From positions 27,305 to 91,304 of the forward strand of contig NZ_CAMDLM010000013.1 of the NCBI RefSeq assembly GCF_945901735.1: DNA of 64,000 nucleotides. Reading direction: 5' to 3'. The notes below the pieces were generated by a model that was not told the DNA's origin, searched no databases, and saw only the letters and a list, made by a program, of their open reading frames with translations. Shown here piece by piece: positions 52,924 to 61,713 of this stretch (its first letter is position 1; the number at the start of each line of letters is the position of its first letter). Made by a program: the position numbers and the translations under genes. This stretch comes from Limnohabitans sp. Rim8. Lineage in GTDB: Bacteria > Pseudomonadota > Gammaproteobacteria > Burkholderiales > Burkholderiaceae_C.

Positions 52924-53630
52924 GCCTTGATGCCTCCGGCCTGTGTGGCCACACGGTCGATCTTGACCACCGCTTGCACAAAAATGCCAGGTGTGACCAC
53001 GTTCTCGGGGTCCAACTCGCCCAAGGCCACTTGCTCGTGTACCGTGGCCACGGTTTTGCGTGCCGCCATGGCCATGATGGGGCCAAAGTTGCGCGCCGCT
53101 TTGCGGTAAGTGAGGTTGCCCCAGCGGTCGCCACGCTCGGCCTTGATCAGGGCCAGGTCGGCGTGGATCGGCGTTTCATACACATACATGCGACCATCAA
53201 TCTCTCGGGTCTCTTTGAGAGAGCCATCGGCGTGTTTGGCCAAATCGGTGCCGTAACCCGTGGGCGTGAAAAACCCGCCAATGCCCGCGCCAGCCGCCCG
53301 AATGCGCTCGGCCAAATTGCCTTGGGGCACCAGCTCCAGCTCGAGCTGGCCCGAGCGGTACAAACCATCGAACACATAAGAGTCGGTTTGCCGGGGAAAG
53401 CTGCAAATGATCTTGCGCACCCGACCTGCTTTGAGCAAAGCAGCCAAGCCCTGCTCGGCGTTGCCTGCGTTGTTGTTGACCAAGGTGAGGTCACGCGCAC
53501 CTTGCGCCAGCAAGCCCGCGATCAGCTCATCCGGGATGCCGGCCGTGCCAAAGCCACCAATCATCACCGTGGCCCCATCGGGCGTGTCCGCCAGCGCCTC
53601 GGTGACGGAAGAAACAAACTTGTTGATCAT
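52920..53630 (-). CDS. pcaI: 3-oxoadipate CoA-transferase subunit A
   Basis: A 236-residue alpha subunit. VMIGGFGTAGIPDELIAGLL with the GGFG signature, NNNAGNAEQGLAALL, KIICSFPRQTDSYVFDGLY, LELELVPQGNLAERIRAAGA and GGFFTPTGYGTDLAK match PcaI/ScoA. It forms a heterotetramer with PcaJ. The start ATG lies at 53630. The upstream 190 bases to cynS contain no further gene that I can support. Confidence 0.92.
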   Translation of the reverse strand: MINKFVSSVTEALADTPDGATVMIGGFGTAGIPDELIAGLLAQGARDLTLVNNNAGNAEQGLAALLKAGRVRKIICSFPRQTDSYVFDGLYRSGQLELELVPQGNLAERIRAAGAGIGGFFTPTGYGTDLAKHADGSLKETREIDGRMYVYETPIHADLALIKAERGDRWGNLTYRKAARNFGPIMAMAARKTVATVHEQVALGELDPENVVTPGIFVQAVVKIDRVATQAGGIKA

Positions 53631-53820
53631 GTCGAGCTAGCCTCTATGAATCATTCAAGCTTAACGCTGGCTGTGGGCTTTGCACAGAGGCGTTCCCCCA
53701 AGCACAGGCACTTGAGCGACTGACCGGGTCTCGCCCAACCCATGACCAGCAGACACGAAAAAGCCATGGCGAACCCAGTTCGGCACGGCCTGGTGTGCGC
53801 CCTTGGGTGAAAGCGTCTAA

Positions 53821-54264
53821 TCAATACTGCTTGTAAGGCAAGAACTTGCCCGACAGCACCACGTTCACGCGGTCGCCTTTGGGGTCGGGCTGGCGCACGA
53901 TGTCCATGCTGAAGTCGATGGCGCTCATGATGCCGTCGCCAAATTCTTCGTGGATGAGTTCCTTGATGGTGGTGCCGTACACGCTCACGATTTCGTACCA
54001 GCGGTAGATCAGCGGGTCGGTGGGCACTTGGCTTGGCAGTGAGCCTTTGTAGGGCACCACTTGCAGCCATTTGATTTCTTCGGCGGTCAGGCCAAAGATT
54101 TTGCCAATGACCTTGGCTTGCTTGGCATCAAAGGTCATTTGGCCCAAGCACCCGGCGGTGACCCATTCTTTGGACAGGCCGACTTTTTCGGCGACATCGC
54201 TCCACTTGATGCCTTTGGACACTTTGGCTGTGATGATTTTTTCGGTGATGTCTAAACGGTTCAT
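53821..54264 (-). CDS. cynS: Cyanate hydratase (cyanase)
   Basis: A 147-residue decameric enzyme that converts cyanate and bicarbonate to ammonia and carbon dioxide. The N-terminal helical domain is MNRLDITEKIITAKVSKGIK. The C-terminal catalytic domain is LIYRWYEIVSVYGTTIKELI with catalytic Arg88 and Glu91, and FGDGIMSAIDFSMDI with Ser114. Length and residues fit E. coli CynS (Arg96, Glu99, Ser122). AGAGGT precedes the ATG. It is the last gene of an ABC transporter operon that would import cyanate (or nitrate), giving ammonium as a nitrogen source and removing a toxic compound. Confidence 0.97.
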   Translation of the reverse strand: MNRLDITEKIITAKVSKGIKWSDVAEKVGLSKEWVTAGCLGQMTFDAKQAKVIGKIFGLTAEEIKWLQVVPYKGSLPSQVPTDPLIYRWYEIVSVYGTTIKELIHEEFGDGIMSAIDFSMDIVRQPDPKGDRVNVVLSGKFLPYKQY

Positions 54265-54313
54265 AAAAGACCTCTTGAGGGGAGTTGAAGATAATTCGGG
54301 AAAAAAGAAAGAG

Positions 54314-55189
54314 TCAATGGGCTTTGGCGCGGGACACCAAAAAGTCCACGATGTGGTTGCGCATGTCGTAGTAGCCGGGCAGGTGGTGCAAATGGGCACG
54401 CGTGCGTTCACGTGGCAGCGGGTTGACCACCACTTCAGCCAGGCCACCAGGCACATAACTGCCACCCGACTCGTTGCCGTTGCTCATGAGCAAGATGCGG
54501 TCGGACAAAAGAATCGCTTCGTCCACGTCGTGCGTGATCATGAAAACGGTTTGCTGCGTCTGGCGCACGATGGTCATCAGCTCGTCTTGGATGGTGCCGC
54601 GCGTGAGCGCATCCAATGCGCCAAAAGGCTCGTCGAGCAACAGCATCTTGGGCTGGATGGCAAACGCACGGGCAATGCCCACGCGCTGCTTCATGCCGCC
54701 CGACAGCTGGCTGGGCTTTTTGTCGATGGCGTGCAGCAAACCGACCATGCCGACGTGCTTTTCCACATGCCCATTGACCTGCGGTGTTTTCCATTCGGGC
54801 CATTTGGACCGCACAGCAAACGCGATGTTTTGCCGCACCGTGAGCCAGGGCATGAGCGCGTGGCTTTGAAAGACCACACCACGCTCTAGGCTGGGCCCTG
54901 CGATCTCGCGCCCGTCCATGAAGGCGTGGCCCGTGCTGGCCGTGTCCAAACCCGCCAGCACGTTCAAAATGGTGGTCTTGCCGCAACCCGAATGGCCGAT
55001 GATGCAGACAAACTCACCCTTGTCGATGGTGAAAGTCACGTCCGAAAACACCGGCTTGTCGCTTTGGTAAGCCTTGCCCAGTTTTTCGATCTTGAGGAAA
55101 GCGTTCATGGCTTTGGCCTTGGGTTGAGGTGCGTGGGTGTCGGATGACAAAGGCGCGATCAGCTCGCGTTCGGTGGCTTCACTCCACAT
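54314..55189 (-). CDS. Nitrate/cyanate-type ABC transporter ATP-binding protein
   Basis: An ABC ATPase of up to 291 residues in the NrtD/CynD/SsuB group. Walker A is GHSGCGKTTI, the Q-loop VVFQSHALMPWLTV, the signature LSGGMKQRVGIARAF, Walker B MLLLDEPFGALDA, and the switch MITHDVDEAI. The start at 55189 overlaps the permease gene by 11 bases with AAGGCGG upstream; MNAFLKIEKL at 55108 is the alternative and gives a more usual length. Its C-terminal tail (RAHLHHLPGYYDMRNHIVDF) is typical of the nitrate/cyanate branch. It forms the transporter with the two upstream genes. Confidence 0.93.
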   Translation of the reverse strand: MWSEATERELIAPLSSDTHAPQPKAKAMNAFLKIEKLGKAYQSDKPVFSDVTFTIDKGEFVCIIGHSGCGKTTILNVLAGLDTASTGHAFMDGREIAGPSLERGVVFQSHALMPWLTVRQNIAFAVRSKWPEWKTPQVNGHVEKHVGMVGLLHAIDKKPSQLSGGMKQRVGIARAFAIQPKMLLLDEPFGALDALTRGTIQDELMTIVRQTQQTVFMITHDVDEAILLSDRILLMSNGNESGGSYVPGGLAEVVVNPLPRERTRAHLHHLPGYYDMRNHIVDFLVSRAKAH

Positions 55190-56045
55190 AGGTCACCGCC
55201 TTTTGCACTTGGGCAAATGCCAAGTCCAGCAACATGCCGACCACGCCGATCACCAGCACCGCAAAGATCACGTTCACCAGCGACAAGTTGTTCCACTCGT
55301 TCCACACGAAGTAGCCCACGCCCGTGCCACCCACCAGCATCTCGGCGGCCACGATCACCAGCCAGGCGATGCCCATGCTGATGCGCATGCCGGTGACGAT
55401 GGTCGGCGCTGCGGCGGGCAGGATCACCTGGAAGGCCTTGCGCAGGGGACGCACTTCCAGCGTGCTGGCCACATTCAGCCATTCGCGCTTGACAGCGGCC
55501 ACGCCAAAGGCGGTGTTGATCAGCATGGGCCAAACCGAGCAAATGAAGATGACGAAGATGCCACTGACTTCCGAGTCTTTCAGCGTGTACAACGCCAAGG
55601 GCATCCAGGCCAGCGGGCTGATGGGTTTGAGCACCTGGATGAAGGGGTCAAACGCTTTGCGCATGAGCGGCGACATGCCGATCATGAAACCCACCGGCAA
55701 AGCCACCAGCACGGCCAGGAAAAAGCCCAAGGCCACCCGGCCCAGAGAATGCGCCAGCTGAATACCGATGCCTTTGTCGTTGGGGCCTTTGTCATAAAAC
55801 GGATCGGCCAGGTGGCCCATCATGGCCTTGCCCACTTCAAGCGGCGGCGGAAACCCCGTGGTTTTGACCGCCCCCGGGTCTTTGCCCATCATCTTTTGGT
55901 ATTCGATCTCTTCGGCCGTCATGCCCGCCTTGGAGGCGCCGGCCACCGTTGGGGCAGTGGCTGAGAGTTGCCACGCCCCCAGAAAGACCAAGAACATGAG
56001 CAGCGAGACCATGGCCGCGCGCAAATTGAGGTGCGTGGTTTTCAT
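55179..56045 (-). CDS. Nitrate/cyanate-type ABC transporter permease
   Basis: A 288-residue inner-membrane permease of the NrtB/CynB/SsuC type. It has an N-terminal helix (MVSLLMFLVFLGAWQLSAT) and a long periplasmic segment (from GASKAGMTAEEIEYQKMMGK). The core helices include LGRVALGFFLAVLVALPVGF and the ISPLAWMPLALYTLKDSE loop. The EAA loop region is NVASTLEVRPLRKAFQVILPAAAPTI, then GMRISMGIAWLVIVAAEMLV. It lies five bases after the receptor gene and overlaps the ATPase gene. Confidence 0.93.
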   Translation of the reverse strand: MKTTHLNLRAAMVSLLMFLVFLGAWQLSATAPTVAGASKAGMTAEEIEYQKMMGKDPGAVKTTGFPPPLEVGKAMMGHLADPFYDKGPNDKGIGIQLAHSLGRVALGFFLAVLVALPVGFMIGMSPLMRKAFDPFIQVLKPISPLAWMPLALYTLKDSEVSGIFVIFICSVWPMLINTAFGVAAVKREWLNVASTLEVRPLRKAFQVILPAAAPTIVTGMRISMGIAWLVIVAAEMLVGGTGVGYFVWNEWNNLSLVNVIFAVLVIGVVGMLLDLAFAQVQKAVTYVE

Positions 56046-56050
56046 GTGCC

Positions 56051-57457
56051 TCAGCCCATCTTATTGATCGCAAAGCTCTTGATGTAGTCCTCAGGCTTGG
56101 CCGGGTCAAACTCTTTGCCCATGATCTTGTACTTGGGGTAAGGCGTGGTGGCCGCAAAGCTGTGGCCCAGCTCTTTCATGTGCTTGCGCGCATCGGTGAT
56201 GAGGAACACCTTCTCAGCGATTTGCTTGTAATTCACATCGCCTTTGACATAACCCCAGCGCTTCATTTGCGTCAGCATCCACACCGCCATGCTTTGCCAA
56301 GGCATGGGGTCGAAGTCCGCGCGGTCAGGCACGTTTTGCACCTTGCCCAAACCGTCGGCAAACTTGCCAGTCAGCACTTGGGCAAGCACCGCCTCAGGTT
56401 GGTTCAGGTACTGCGCAGGTGAAATCACCTTAGCGATCAGTTCTCGGTTTTCGGGCTTGCGGGCCATGGCCGCTGCGGTCAGCACCGCGCGGTAGAGCGC
56501 AGCGAAGGTGTTGGGGTTCTTTTGGATGAATTCGGTGCTGGTGCCAAAGGCGCAGCAGGGGTGCCCGTCCCACAGCTCTTTGGTCAGGATGTGGATGAAG
56601 CCGACTTCATCGAACACGGCACGCTGGTTGAAGGGATCGGGTCCGAGGAAACCGTCGATGTTGCCCGAGCGCAAGTTGGCCACCATCTCCGGTGGCGGCA
56701 CCACACGGATCTGCACATCGGTATCGGGGTTGATGCCGTTTTCGGCCAGGTAGTAGCGCAGCAAGAAGTTGTGCATTGAGTAATCAAATGGCACCGCAAA
56801 CTTGAAGCCCTTCCAGTTCTTCGGGTCGCGGTTGTTCTTGTGCTTGACAGCCAGCGTGATGGCTTGGCCGTTGATGTTCTGGATGGTGGCCACGTTCATG
56901 GGCGTGGCGTTGGCACCCAAACCCATGCTGATGGCCAAGGGCATGGGCGACAGGAAGTGGGTGGCGTCGTATTCCTTGTTGATCATCTTGTCGCGGATCA
57001 AGGCCCAGCCGGCGGTCTTGGTCACTTCGACATTCAAGCCTTGCTTTTGGTAAAAGCCCAACGGATCGGCCATGATGAGTGGCGTGGCGCAGGTGATCGG
57101 GATGAAGCCGATCTTGAGGTTGGTTTTTTCCAAGGGGCCTTTGCTTTGCGCCAGGGCCTGCAAGCTGGCCACGGGCAGCACGCTGGCAATGGCGGCCATG
57201 GCGGTCTTTTTGCCCACGGCGCGCAAGAACATGCGGCGCTCTTCGTCGTGCGGGAACAGCGACTTGACCAGCGTGGCCTCGATGAACTCTTGGCTGTAGG
57301 CTTCAAACTCGGCGGTTTCTGAACGGGCACGCAGCTGCGCAGCGGCCGCATCAGCAGCCACTTCGGCGTGGTGGTCGGCAGGAGAATGGTCACGTCCGCA
57401 GCTGCACTTGAGCATCAGGGGACGGTCGGCGTTGTACGGGTCAAAAAATTCAGACAT
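56051..57457 (-). CDS. CmpA/NrtA-type substrate-binding protein with extended N-terminus
   Basis: A 468-residue receptor of the nitrate/bicarbonate/cyanate ABC family. The binding domain begins about residue 105 (LKIGFIPITCATPLIMADPL) and contains MINKEYDATHFLSPMPLAIS, IQNINGQAITLAVKHKNNRD, and LRSGNIDGFLGPDPFNQRAVF. Before it, an extension of about 70 residues (MSEFFDPYNADRPLMLKCSC, then GRDHSPADHH) carries a CxC and several His. The segment ERRMFLRAVGKKTAMAAIAS then resembles a twin-arginine export signal placed internally. AGCGAGG before the ATG supports the start. Adjacent cyanase makes cyanate the likely ligand, nitrate the alternative. Confidence 0.9.
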   Translation of the reverse strand: MSEFFDPYNADRPLMLKCSCGRDHSPADHHAEVAADAAAAQLRARSETAEFEAYSQEFIEATLVKSLFPHDEERRMFLRAVGKKTAMAAIASVLPVASLQALAQSKGPLEKTNLKIGFIPITCATPLIMADPLGFYQKQGLNVEVTKTAGWALIRDKMINKEYDATHFLSPMPLAISMGLGANATPMNVATIQNINGQAITLAVKHKNNRDPKNWKGFKFAVPFDYSMHNFLLRYYLAENGINPDTDVQIRVVPPPEMVANLRSGNIDGFLGPDPFNQRAVFDEVGFIHILTKELWDGHPCCAFGTSTEFIQKNPNTFAALYRAVLTAAAMARKPENRELIAKVISPAQYLNQPEAVLAQVLTGKFADGLGKVQNVPDRADFDPMPWQSMAVWMLTQMKRWGYVKGDVNYKQIAEKVFLITDARKHMKELGHSFAATTPYPKYKIMGKEFDPAKPEDYIKSFAINKMG

Positions 57458-57613
57458 GGCAGCCTCGCTTTGTTGAAGATGCTCAGGTCCATGCAAGCTG
57501 CGGGCCAGAAACCCGTGAATGCGTGCCATAGGCCGAGCGCATCTTCATTTAGCAAGCCACTTGTCGATGCGGCGTAGGGCTGGCCCTACAAATCCCGGGC
57601 AGGTCGAACCAGG

Positions 57614-58267
57614 TCAATAGCGCCCGACGATGCTTTGCGCATACAAAGCCAATTCCACATCGTTCTTGGTGCCGGTCTTTTCTAAGATTCGTGCACGGTA
57701 AGTGCTCACGGTGTTGGGAGCCAAGCTCAGCTGTGCACCAATTTCGCTCACGGTGTGGCCTTGGGTCAACAAAAGATAGACCTGATGCTCGCGATACGAC
57801 AGCATGTCGATCCCGGTTTTGGTGCGACCTTGGCTGAACAGACTGGCCAAGGCCTCGGCGGTGGCGGGCGAGACATGCTTGCCTCCCGCTGCCACGCGAC
57901 GCAAGGCCGCGATCAGGCCGTCCGGGTCGGTGCTTTTGTTCAGATAGCCCGAGGCCCCCAGCTGAATGCAACGCACCGCATATTGTTTTTCGGGGTAGGT
58001 GCTGAGCATGAGCACGGGCAACCCCGGCCAGTCGCGACGCAGTGCTTGCAACACCTCCAACCCGTCCATGCCTGGCAAGGCGATGTCGAGCAAGACCACA
58101 TCGATGCCCAGCTGGCCCTGCAGCTTGTGCACCTCGCCCAGCACGCCGGGACCGGTGTCGGCCTCGGCCACGACCTGCAAGGCGGGGTCGTCGGCCAGCA
58201 CCATCTTCAGGCCTTCACGTACGATTTTATGGTCGTCGCCCAGCAGCACACGCACGATGGATTTCAT
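57614..58267 (-). CDS. NarL/FixJ family response regulator
   Basis: A 217-residue two-component regulator. The receiver domain starts VRVLLGDDHKIVREGLKMVL with the acidic pair, Asp61 (VVLLDIALPGMDG) as phosphoacceptor, and Lys in GYLNKSTDPDG. The C-terminal LuxR-type helix-turn-helix is LSYREHQVYLLLTQGHTVSE, then IGAQLSLAPNTVSTYRARIL. It overlaps the sensor kinase gene by four bases. It lies directly upstream of the cyanate/nitrate transporter operon on the same strand (156-base spacer), so that operon is a likely target. Confidence 0.94.
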   Translation of the reverse strand: MKSIVRVLLGDDHKIVREGLKMVLADDPALQVVAEADTGPGVLGEVHKLQGQLGIDVVLLDIALPGMDGLEVLQALRRDWPGLPVLMLSTYPEKQYAVRCIQLGASGYLNKSTDPDGLIAALRRVAAGGKHVSPATAEALASLFSQGRTKTGIDMLSYREHQVYLLLTQGHTVSEIGAQLSLAPNTVSTYRARILEKTGTKNDVELALYAQSIVGRY

Positions 58268-59481
58268 GGCGCGGCCTCCATGACAGGCAAGGGCATAGAA
58301 AGCCGCATGCGGGTGCCCCTACCGGGATGGCTGTCGATGTCAATCACACCACCAAAGTGACGCGCTCGCTCGCGCATGCCCAAGATGCCGTAGGCTTGCG
58401 CCGACTCAAAGGCCTGCAACTCGGCCCCGCAGCCATCGTCTTCCACCGACAGGTGCAGCCAGCCCTCGCGCTCCACGATGTCCACATCCACCGTGTGCGC
58501 CCGGGCGTGGCGGCCCACGTTGCTGAGCATCTCTTGAAAAATGCGAAACACCGCCATGGCCATGGGCTCAGGCAACTCCCGCTGCTCGTTGACTTCCATG
58601 CACCACTTGAGTTGCTGTTCTGCCGACTGCACAAACTCCTGCGCCTGCCACTCCAAAGCACCCCACAGGCCCTGGTGGTCCAAGATGCTGGGACGCAGGT
58701 CGGTGATGATGCGGCCCACATTGACCACCGCGTTCTCGATCAAGCGGCTCATGTTCTGACACTTGCCCCGCATTTTCTCGCGCATGTTTTGTGCTTCCAG
58801 CGCGGCCCGCTGTTCTTGCTCGGACAGGCGCTTGTCCAGCCAGCCCACATCCATCTTCAGGGCCACCAGCAAGCTGCCCAACTCGTCGTGCACCTCACGC
58901 GCGATGCGGGTGCGCTCTTCTTCGCGCACCGCCTCGGACCAGGCGGCCAGTTCGCGCAGTTGTTGCAAGGCGGTTTCCAGCGCTTGCGTGCGCTCGGCCA
59001 CCCGCTGCTCCAGTTCGTTCTTGGCCTGGTGCAAAGCGTGTTCGGCCCGCTTGCGTTCGGTGATGTCGACAAAGGTCACCACCGCGCCGCGCACCTCGCC
59101 CTGGTCAAACACCGGGTAGCTCGAATACTCCACCGGAAAGCTGTGGCCATCTGCCCGCCAGAAAACTTCGCTGTCGATGCGGCAGGGCTCCCCCCGGCGA
59201 AACGCGTTGTAAATCGGGCAGTCGTCCATCGGGTAATGCGCCCCGTCGCCATGCGAGTGGTGCGTGAGCACATGCATGTTTTGGCCCAACACCTGCTGTG
59301 GTGCCATGCCGATCATGCGGGCCCCGGCCGGGTTGATGAAGACGCACAGGCCGTCCAGATCAACCCCGAATACCCCCTCGCCGGTGGAGGCCAGCATCAG
59401 ACCCAAGGGGTCGCGCCAGGCGTCGGTGACGCCCACGATGCCGTTCATGGCCGGCTGCGAAGGAAGTCGTACAAGGTTCAT
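58264..59481 (-). CDS. PAS-domain sensor histidine kinase (NarX/UhpB type)
   Basis: A cytoplasmic sensor kinase of about 405 residues. A PAS domain (LMLASTGEGVFGVDLDGLCV, IGMAPQQVLGQNMH, with PAC end VTFVDITERKRAEHAL) is followed by a coiled coil (ELEQRVAERTQALETALQQL). The HisKA_3 dimerisation helix with phosphoacceptor His is in EERTRIAREVHDELGSLLVA. The HATPase includes VFRIFQEMLSNVGRHARAH, VEDDGCGAEL and YGILGMRERARHFGG. No transmembrane helix is visible, so the signal is internal, perhaps redox or a ligand bound by PAS. The start is unsure (ATG 59481 or 59487, TTG 59508). It is paired with the response regulator by a four-base overlap. Confidence 0.92.
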   Translation of the reverse strand: MNLVRLPSQPAMNGIVGVTDAWRDPLGLMLASTGEGVFGVDLDGLCVFINPAGARMIGMAPQQVLGQNMHVLTHHSHGDGAHYPMDDCPIYNAFRRGEPCRIDSEVFWRADGHSFPVEYSSYPVFDQGEVRGAVVTFVDITERKRAEHALHQAKNELEQRVAERTQALETALQQLRELAAWSEAVREEERTRIAREVHDELGSLLVALKMDVGWLDKRLSEQEQRAALEAQNMREKMRGKCQNMSRLIENAVVNVGRIITDLRPSILDHQGLWGALEWQAQEFVQSAEQQLKWCMEVNEQRELPEPMAMAVFRIFQEMLSNVGRHARAHTVDVDIVEREGWLHLSVEDDGCGAELQAFESAQAYGILGMRERARHFGGVIDIDSHPGRGTRMRLSMPLPVMEAAP

Positions 59482-59630
59482 GCACATGACAAGCAAGCCG
59501 TGTGCCAAACATCGCGCTTGACGGGTTCATCGCCTTGGGCTGCTCTGGGTTTGTCGCCTTCGGCAACAGGCCTGACTGGGGCCGCGCGTGACAATGACGC
59601 ACACGTTTGCAAGATTTGAATGCTGATTGG

Positions 59631-60377
59631 ATGGCCATGAAACCTTTACCCCCTGCGCTGCTGCAAGGCGCTTCGAACTTTCGTGATGTTGGCGGATACC
59701 ACAATGCCGATGGCCGCCGTGTGCGGCGCGGCCAAGTCTTTCGCTCGGACCATTTGGCAGGCTTGACGCCTGAAGATTTGGTGCGCTTGGCGTCCTTGGG
59801 CATCGGTCACAGCCTGGACTTTCGCGGCGCAGCCGAATCCACCACCACGCCCTATGCGATTCCGGGCGTGCAGCGCCTGGCGCTGACCATCGAGCCCAGC
59901 GTGATCGCCCGCATGCAAGCGCTGGTGGTGCAAGGCATCGTGCCCACCACCGAAGAAACCGTGGCGCTGATGTGCGAGACCTACCGTGATTTTGTGAACC
60001 ACAACGCGGGCACCTTTGGCCGTTTTTTAAAGCACCTGCTGGAGCAGCCCACACCGCAGGTGTTCCACTGCACCGCTGGCAAGGACCGCACGGGCTTTGC
60101 CGCCGCGCTGCTGCTGTCTGCGCTGGGGGTGGACCGCGCCACCATCGAACACGACTATTTGCTGACCAACCAGCTGTACAAACGCGATAACCGCCTTGAG
60201 GGATCGGGGCACCCCCATGTGATGAAGGTGCTGTGGCAAGTGCAGCCCGAGTTTTTGCACGCGGCGTTTGACGCGGTGGACCAGCAGCATGGCGGCATGC
60301 ACGACTATTTGCACGGGGCGATTGGTCTCCGCCCGCAAGAACTGGCCGAGCTCAAGCAAATGCTTCTGGAAAACTGA
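59631..60377 (+). CDS. Tyrosine-protein phosphatase
   Basis: A 248-residue protein of the bacterial tyrosine/serine phosphatase family (IphP/PtpB-like). The N-terminal LQGASNFRDVGGYHNADGRR, VRRGQVFRSDHLAGLTPEDL and SLDFRGAAES segments and the active-site loop VFHCTAGKDRTGFAAALLL (HCxxGKDRTG) with the catalytic Cys and Arg are intact. ATG 59631 (MAMKPLPP) or 59637 may be used. It is divergent from the sensor kinase gene and convergent with the metH half. It probably dephosphorylates protein phosphotyrosine or phosphoinositides; the target is unknown. Confidence 0.92.
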   Translation: MAMKPLPPALLQGASNFRDVGGYHNADGRRVRRGQVFRSDHLAGLTPEDLVRLASLGIGHSLDFRGAAESTTTPYAIPGVQRLALTIEPSVIARMQALVVQGIVPTTEETVALMCETYRDFVNHNAGTFGRFLKHLLEQPTPQVFHCTAGKDRTGFAAALLLSALGVDRATIEHDYLLTNQLYKRDNRLEGSGHPHVMKVLWQVQPEFLHAAFDAVDQQHGGMHDYLHGAIGLRPQELAELKQMLLEN

Positions 60378-61424
60378 TCAGGCCGCTTCTTTGTAAAAGA
60401 ACCCACCGTGCACATTGCGCGGGGCCAGCGGGCCAACCGCCTTGCTGATCGCGCCGATGTGATCGGGCGTGGTGCCGCAGCAGCCACCGACAATGTTCAC
60501 CAGCCCTTCGGCGGCGAACTCGTGCAGCAAGCGGCTGGTCACTTCGGGGGTTTCGTCAAAGCCGGTGTCGCTCATGGGGTTGGGCAGGCCGGCGTTGGGG
60601 TAGCAGCTGATGAACGTGTCGCCCGCCACTTTATTCAGCTCTTGAATGTAGGGGCGCATCAGCGTGGCACCCAAAGCGCAGTTCAGGCCAATGGCCAGCG
60701 GCTGGGCGTGGCGCACGCTGTGCCAGAAAGCGGTGACGGTTTGGCCGCTCAAGATGCGGCCCGAAGCATCGGTCACCGTGCCACTGATGATCAGCGGCAG
60801 GCGCTCGCCGCTGGCTTCAAAGAACTCTTCGATGGCAAACAGCGCAGCCTTGGCGTTGAGCGTGTCAAAAATCGTTTCGACCAGCAGCACATCCGAGCCG
60901 CCTTCGACCAGCGCTTGAACCTGCTCGTAATAAGCGGCGCGCAGTTCTTCAAAGGTCACGTTTCGGGCACCGGCATCGTTCACGTCGGGGCTGATGCTGG
61001 CGGTTTTGGGCGTGGGGCCCAAAGCACCCACCACATAGCGGGGCTTGTCGGGCGTGGAGAACTTGTCGCAAGCGGCGCGGGCCAATTTCGCGGACTGCAG
61101 GTTCATCTCGCGGGCCAAGTGCTGCATGTCGTAGTCGGCCTGGGCCACGGTGGTGGCGCCAAAGGTGTTGGTTTCGATCAGGTCAGCCCCGGCGGCAAGA
61201 TACCCTTCGTGGATGTCGCGGATCACGTCGGGGCGGGTCAGGCTCAGCAGCTCGTTGTTGCCCTTGACGTCTTTGGGGAAGTCCTTGAAGCGCTCGCCCC
61301 GGTAGTCGGCTTCGGACAATTTGAAGCGCTGGATCATGGTGCCCATGGCCCCGTCCAGGATGGCGATGCGGGTGTTCAGAATCTCGGGCAGCGCTTGGGC
61401 GCGGGTGTAGGTCAAAGGTTTCAT
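60378..61424 (-). CDS. metH: Methionine synthase, homocysteine-binding half (split MetH)
   Basis: A 348-residue homocysteine S-methyltransferase module. [70 protein letters not shown] and [17 protein letters not shown] follow the N-terminal MetH domain. The zinc cysteines are in [10 protein letters not shown] and [11 protein letters not shown]. Full-length MetH has about 1,230 residues, and in many Burkholderiales it is encoded as two genes, so this is the expected short form, not a truncation. The pterin-, B12- and AdoMet-binding half must lie elsewhere. It overlaps the small upstream gene by four bases. Confidence 0.93.
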   Translation of the reverse strand: MKPLTYTRAQALPEILNTRIAILDGAMGTMIQRFKLSEADYRGERFKDFPKDVKGNNELLSLTRPDVIRDIHEGYLAAGADLIETNTFGATTVAQADYDMQHLAREMNLQSAKLARAACDKFSTPDKPRYVVGALGPTPKTASISPDVNDAGARNVTFEELRAAYYEQVQALVEGGSDVLLVETIFDTLNAKAALFAIEEFFEASGERLPLIISGTVTDASGRILSGQTVTAFWHSVRHAQPLAIGLNCALGATLMRPYIQELNKVAGDTFISCYPNAGLPNPMSDTGFDETPEVTSRLLHEFAAEGLVNIVGGCCGTTPDHIGAISKAVGPLAPRNVHGGFFYKEAA

Positions 61425-61705
61425 TCGGTGTGGGCAAAAAAAACAAGGGCGTCCGGCGTTTGGCGTTTGTCTTGCCAGGCTTGCAGCGCCTGGGCGCGAG
61501 TGGCGCCGGGGTGCTGCTCAAAGTAATCGCGGATGTGCTGGTTGAACTGTAATTGTCGCTGAATGGGCGAAGGCCCCCGCGTCAGGCTGGTTTGGTAAAC
61601 GGCCAATGCCTGCGCCAGCGTCTGGCCTTGCGGATTTTTGAACAGATCGCGCAAGGCCTGGTTTAAAGGAAAAACGGGGGGTGTGGGCCACAAAAAGGCC
61701 CGCAA
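61421..61705 (-). CDS. Small DUF6434-like protein
   Basis: A 94-residue protein with no firm function. The segment [20 protein letters not shown], then [16 protein letters not shown], resembles the C-terminal part of DUF6434 proteins (pattern F-N-x-x-I-R-D-F-F-x-x-N-P-G-x-T-x-x-x-A-x-x-x-W), here with an N-terminal half [20 protein letters not shown] that may be a degenerate repeat. The frame opens only at a TTG (61705), since a stop lies just upstream. It overlaps metH by four bases (ATGA) and follows an NTF2-like gene by eight bases, so all three are probably one transcript. The family match is recollection and should be treated with care. Confidence 0.65.
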   Translation of the reverse strand: MRAFLWPTPPVFPLNQALRDLFKNPQGQTLAQALAVYQTSLTRGPSPIQRQLQFNQHIRDYFEQHPGATRAQALQAWQDKRQTPDALVFFAHTE

Positions 61706-61713
61706 GCTTCAGG

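Noticed and set aside
57518..57534. Sigma-54-like element upstream of the cyanate operon
   Set aside because: TGGCAC is present on the minus strand, but the -12 GC is missing at the required spacing (CACGG in its place).
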